Shown here: piece by piece, positions 4,286 to 5,749 of the stretch
Layout of the letters: each line of letters opens with the position of its first letter
How positions within the stretch are numbered: the stretch's first letter is position 1
DNA from: Nitrososphaeraceae archaeon
Lineage (GTDB): Archaea > Thermoproteota > Nitrososphaeria > Nitrososphaerales > Nitrososphaeraceae
DNA length: 5,749 bases
Reading direction: 5' to 3'
Assembly: GCA_025937665.1 (NCBI GenBank)
Contig: JAICQW010000117.1
Coordinates: 1-5,749, forward strand
Program-made: the position numbers and the translations under genes
Notes under the pieces: model-generated
What the model was told of the DNA's origin: nothing
Database searches by the model: none
What the model saw: only the letters and a program-made list of their open reading frames with translations

Positions 4286-5749
4286 ATGGAATCAATTCAA
4301 GCAACAGCTGGTGGAATGCCAGTTTTAATTTTAAAAGAAGGAACCAAGGAAAGTAAAGGTAAAGAAGCACAACGAAATAACTTTGCCGCAGCCAAGTTAA
4401 TTGCCGAAATGGTAAAAACCTGTCTTGGTCCACGGGGTATGGATAAGATGCTGGTAGATACCCTTGGCGATGTTACAATTACCAATGATGGGGCTACCAT
4501 CCTCAAAGAAATGGATGTTCAGCATCCTGCGGCTAAAATGATGGTCGAGGTAGCCAAATCCGTCGACAATGAAGTGGGAGATGGTACTACATCCTCTGTT
4601 ATTTTTGCTGGTGCATTATTGGAAAAAGCTGAGGAATTAGTTAACAAAGATGTACATCCTTCAGTTATTGTAGACGGCTATACTGCTGCTGCGGAAAAAG
4701 CTTTGGAATTTTTGCAAAAAATTGGAATAAAAATTGATGTAAATGATAAAAATGCCCTGACGAACATTGCGAGAACAAGCATGTATTCCAAACTGGTTTC
4801 TGATGACGGTCCAACACTATCTAAGATGGTAGTAGATGCCGCTAAACAGGTTGCTGAAAGTGTCGATGACGGCAAGAGACTAAGAGTAGATTTGGATAAT
4901 ATTAAAGTAGAAAAGAAACCAGGAACATCCATAAGAGATAGTAAACTGGTCAAAGGAATAGTTCTTGATAAAGAAGTAGTACACGCAGGTATGCCAAAGA
5001 AGATAGAAAAGGCAAAGATAGCCCTGATAAATTCTGCCTTGGAAATAGAGAAAACAGAAATGAGTGCTGAAATAAGAATTAATGATCCTCAGCAAATGCA
5101 AATGTTCCTTGAGGAGGAAAATAGAATGTTGAAGGCAATGGTTGATAAGGTAAAGGGAGTTGGTGCTAACGTTCTTTTATGTCAAAAAGGAATCGACGAT
5201 CTGGCACAGCATTATTTAGCAAAAGAAAACATACTTGCTGTAAGGCGAGTTAAAGAAAGCGACATGTCAAAGCTGTCCAAGGCAACTGGTTCAAGGATTG
5301 TTAACAATTTAGACGATTTTACATCCAAGGATTTGGGTTCAGCCGATCTTGTAGAGGAAAGAAAAGTTGAAACAGACAAATGGGTTTTCATTGAAGGATG
5401 CAAGAATCCAAAGGCCGTTACAATCTTGGTTAGAGGAGGATCTCAAAGAGTTGTTGACGAAGCAGATAGATCAATTCACGATGCATTAATGGTAGTTAAA
5501 GATGTTTTAGAGAACCCTATTGCAGTGGCAGGCGGTGGTGCACCAGAAGCTTACGTAGCCAATGAATTGCGCCAATGGTCCGGTAACATGGAAGGAAGAG
5601 CACAATTGGCTGTGCGCAAGTTTGCTGATGCTTTAGATACAATTCCTCTAGCATTGGCAGTAAATGCCGGTATGGATCCAATTGATACCATGACTACACT
5701 TAGAGCCAAACAAAGTAAAGGCTCAAAATGGACAGGAATAGATGTTATT
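4286..5749 (+). CDS. ths: Thermosome subunit, group II chaperonin (C-terminus cut by window edge)
   Basis: Subunit of the archaeal cytosolic double-ring chaperonin that folds proteins using ATP, closing its cavity with a built-in lid. 488 codons are visible; about 60 or more residues, usually ending in a Gly-Met-rich tail, lie outside. Seen: equatorial-domain signatures CLGPRGMDKML (46-56) and DVTITNDGATILKEMDVQHP (62-81), the ATP-hydrolysis loop NEVGDGTTSS (95-104), intermediate and apical domains (about 150-400) with the helical-protrusion segment MSAEIRINDPQQMQMFLEEE (259-278), RGGSQRVVDEADRSIHDAL (383-401), AGGGAPE (415-421) and NAGMDPID (460-467). Catalytic aspartates D68 and D99 are present. 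An in-frame TAA (4271-4273) upstream leaves the ATG at 4286 as the only reasonable start. Which paralogue it represents (alpha, beta or other) cannot be told from this window. Confidence 0.97.
   Translation, partial: MESIQATAGGMPVLILKEGTKESKGKEAQRNNFAAAKLIAEMVKTCLGPRGMDKMLVDTLGDVTITNDGATILKEMDVQHPAAKMMVEVAKSVDNEVGDGTTSSVIFAGALLEKAEELVNKDVHPSVIVDGYTAAAEKALEFLQKIGIKIDVNDKNALTNIARTSMYSKLVSDDGPTLSKMVVDAAKQVAESVDDGKRLRVDLDNIKVEKKPGTSIRDSKLVKGIVLDKEVVHAGMPKKIEKAKIALINSALEIEKTEMSAEIRINDPQQMQMFLEEENRMLKAMVDKVKGVGANVLLCQKGIDDLAQHYLAKENILAVRRVKESDMSKLSKATGSRIVNNLDDFTSKDLGSADLVEERKVETDKWVFIEGCKNPKAVTILVRGGSQRVVDEADRSIHDALMVVKDVLENPIAVAGGGAPEAYVANELRQWSGNMEGRAQLAVRKFADALDTIPLALAVNAGMDPIDTMTTLRAKQSKGSKWTGIDVI

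Noticed and set aside
4297..5403. Several minus-strand open frames (4297-4506, 4678-4953, 4880-5101, 5212-5403)
   Set aside because: All are antisense to the thermosome coding sequence; their compositions (Ser/Leu- or Phe/Tyr-rich) are what reversed chaperonin codons give.
1..5749. Mobile element, CRISPR array, defence system or other novel accessory system
   Set aside because: No transposase, integrase, long repeats or spaced direct repeats are visible; nearly every long frame is a conserved housekeeping gene.

Overview
The window reads as chromosomal housekeeping DNA from an AT-rich archaeon, most likely an ammonia-oxidising member of Nitrososphaerota (Thaumarchaeota). The archaeal assignment rests on S19e, PDCD5-family protein, RNase P subunit Rpr2/Rpp21, Nep1 and a group II chaperonin (thermosome), together with archaeal TATA boxes at the expected distance from start codons. 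The narrower assignment is inference: it comes from the look of the proteins and from a crotonyl/acryloyl-CoA-reductase-like enzyme of the kind used in the thaumarchaeal 3-hydroxypropionate/4-hydroxybutyrate carbon cycle.

Layout. 1-848 (minus, cut by the left edge): zinc-lobe-containing MDR-family enoyl-CoA reductase with its own TATA box and an essentially leaderless start. 934-1692 (minus): PDCD5-like protein and ribosomal protein S19e, 24 bases apart, transcribed S19e first. 1693-1964: a 272-base intergenic stretch with the S19e promoter and a hairpin plus T-tracts behind the next gene. 1965-2270 (minus): RNase P protein component 4. 2271-2378: divergent promoter region. 2379-3062 (plus): Nep1 rRNA methyltransferase. 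3059-3946 (minus): protoheme IX farnesyltransferase, converging on Nep1 so tightly that both stop codons share one TTAA. 3947-4285: divergent promoter region and a small Cys/His-containing protein. 4286-5749 (plus, cut by the right edge): thermosome subunit.

How they fit together. The central block (RNase P subunit, S19e, PDCD5, with Nep1 divergent) is a translation and ribosome-biogenesis neighbourhood. Nep1 and S19e are functionally linked in eukaryotes, where Nep1 helps Rps19 join the small subunit. The flanking genes serve carbon metabolism (enoyl-CoA reductase), respiration (heme O synthesis) and protein folding (thermosome).

I see no mobile element, CRISPR array, tRNA or rRNA, and no clear sign of a novel multi-gene system. 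The points most worth following are the CO2-pocket-like residues of the enoyl-CoA reductase, the unrecognised small Cys/His protein whose end overlaps the thermosome promoter, and the structured spacer behind the RNase P gene.
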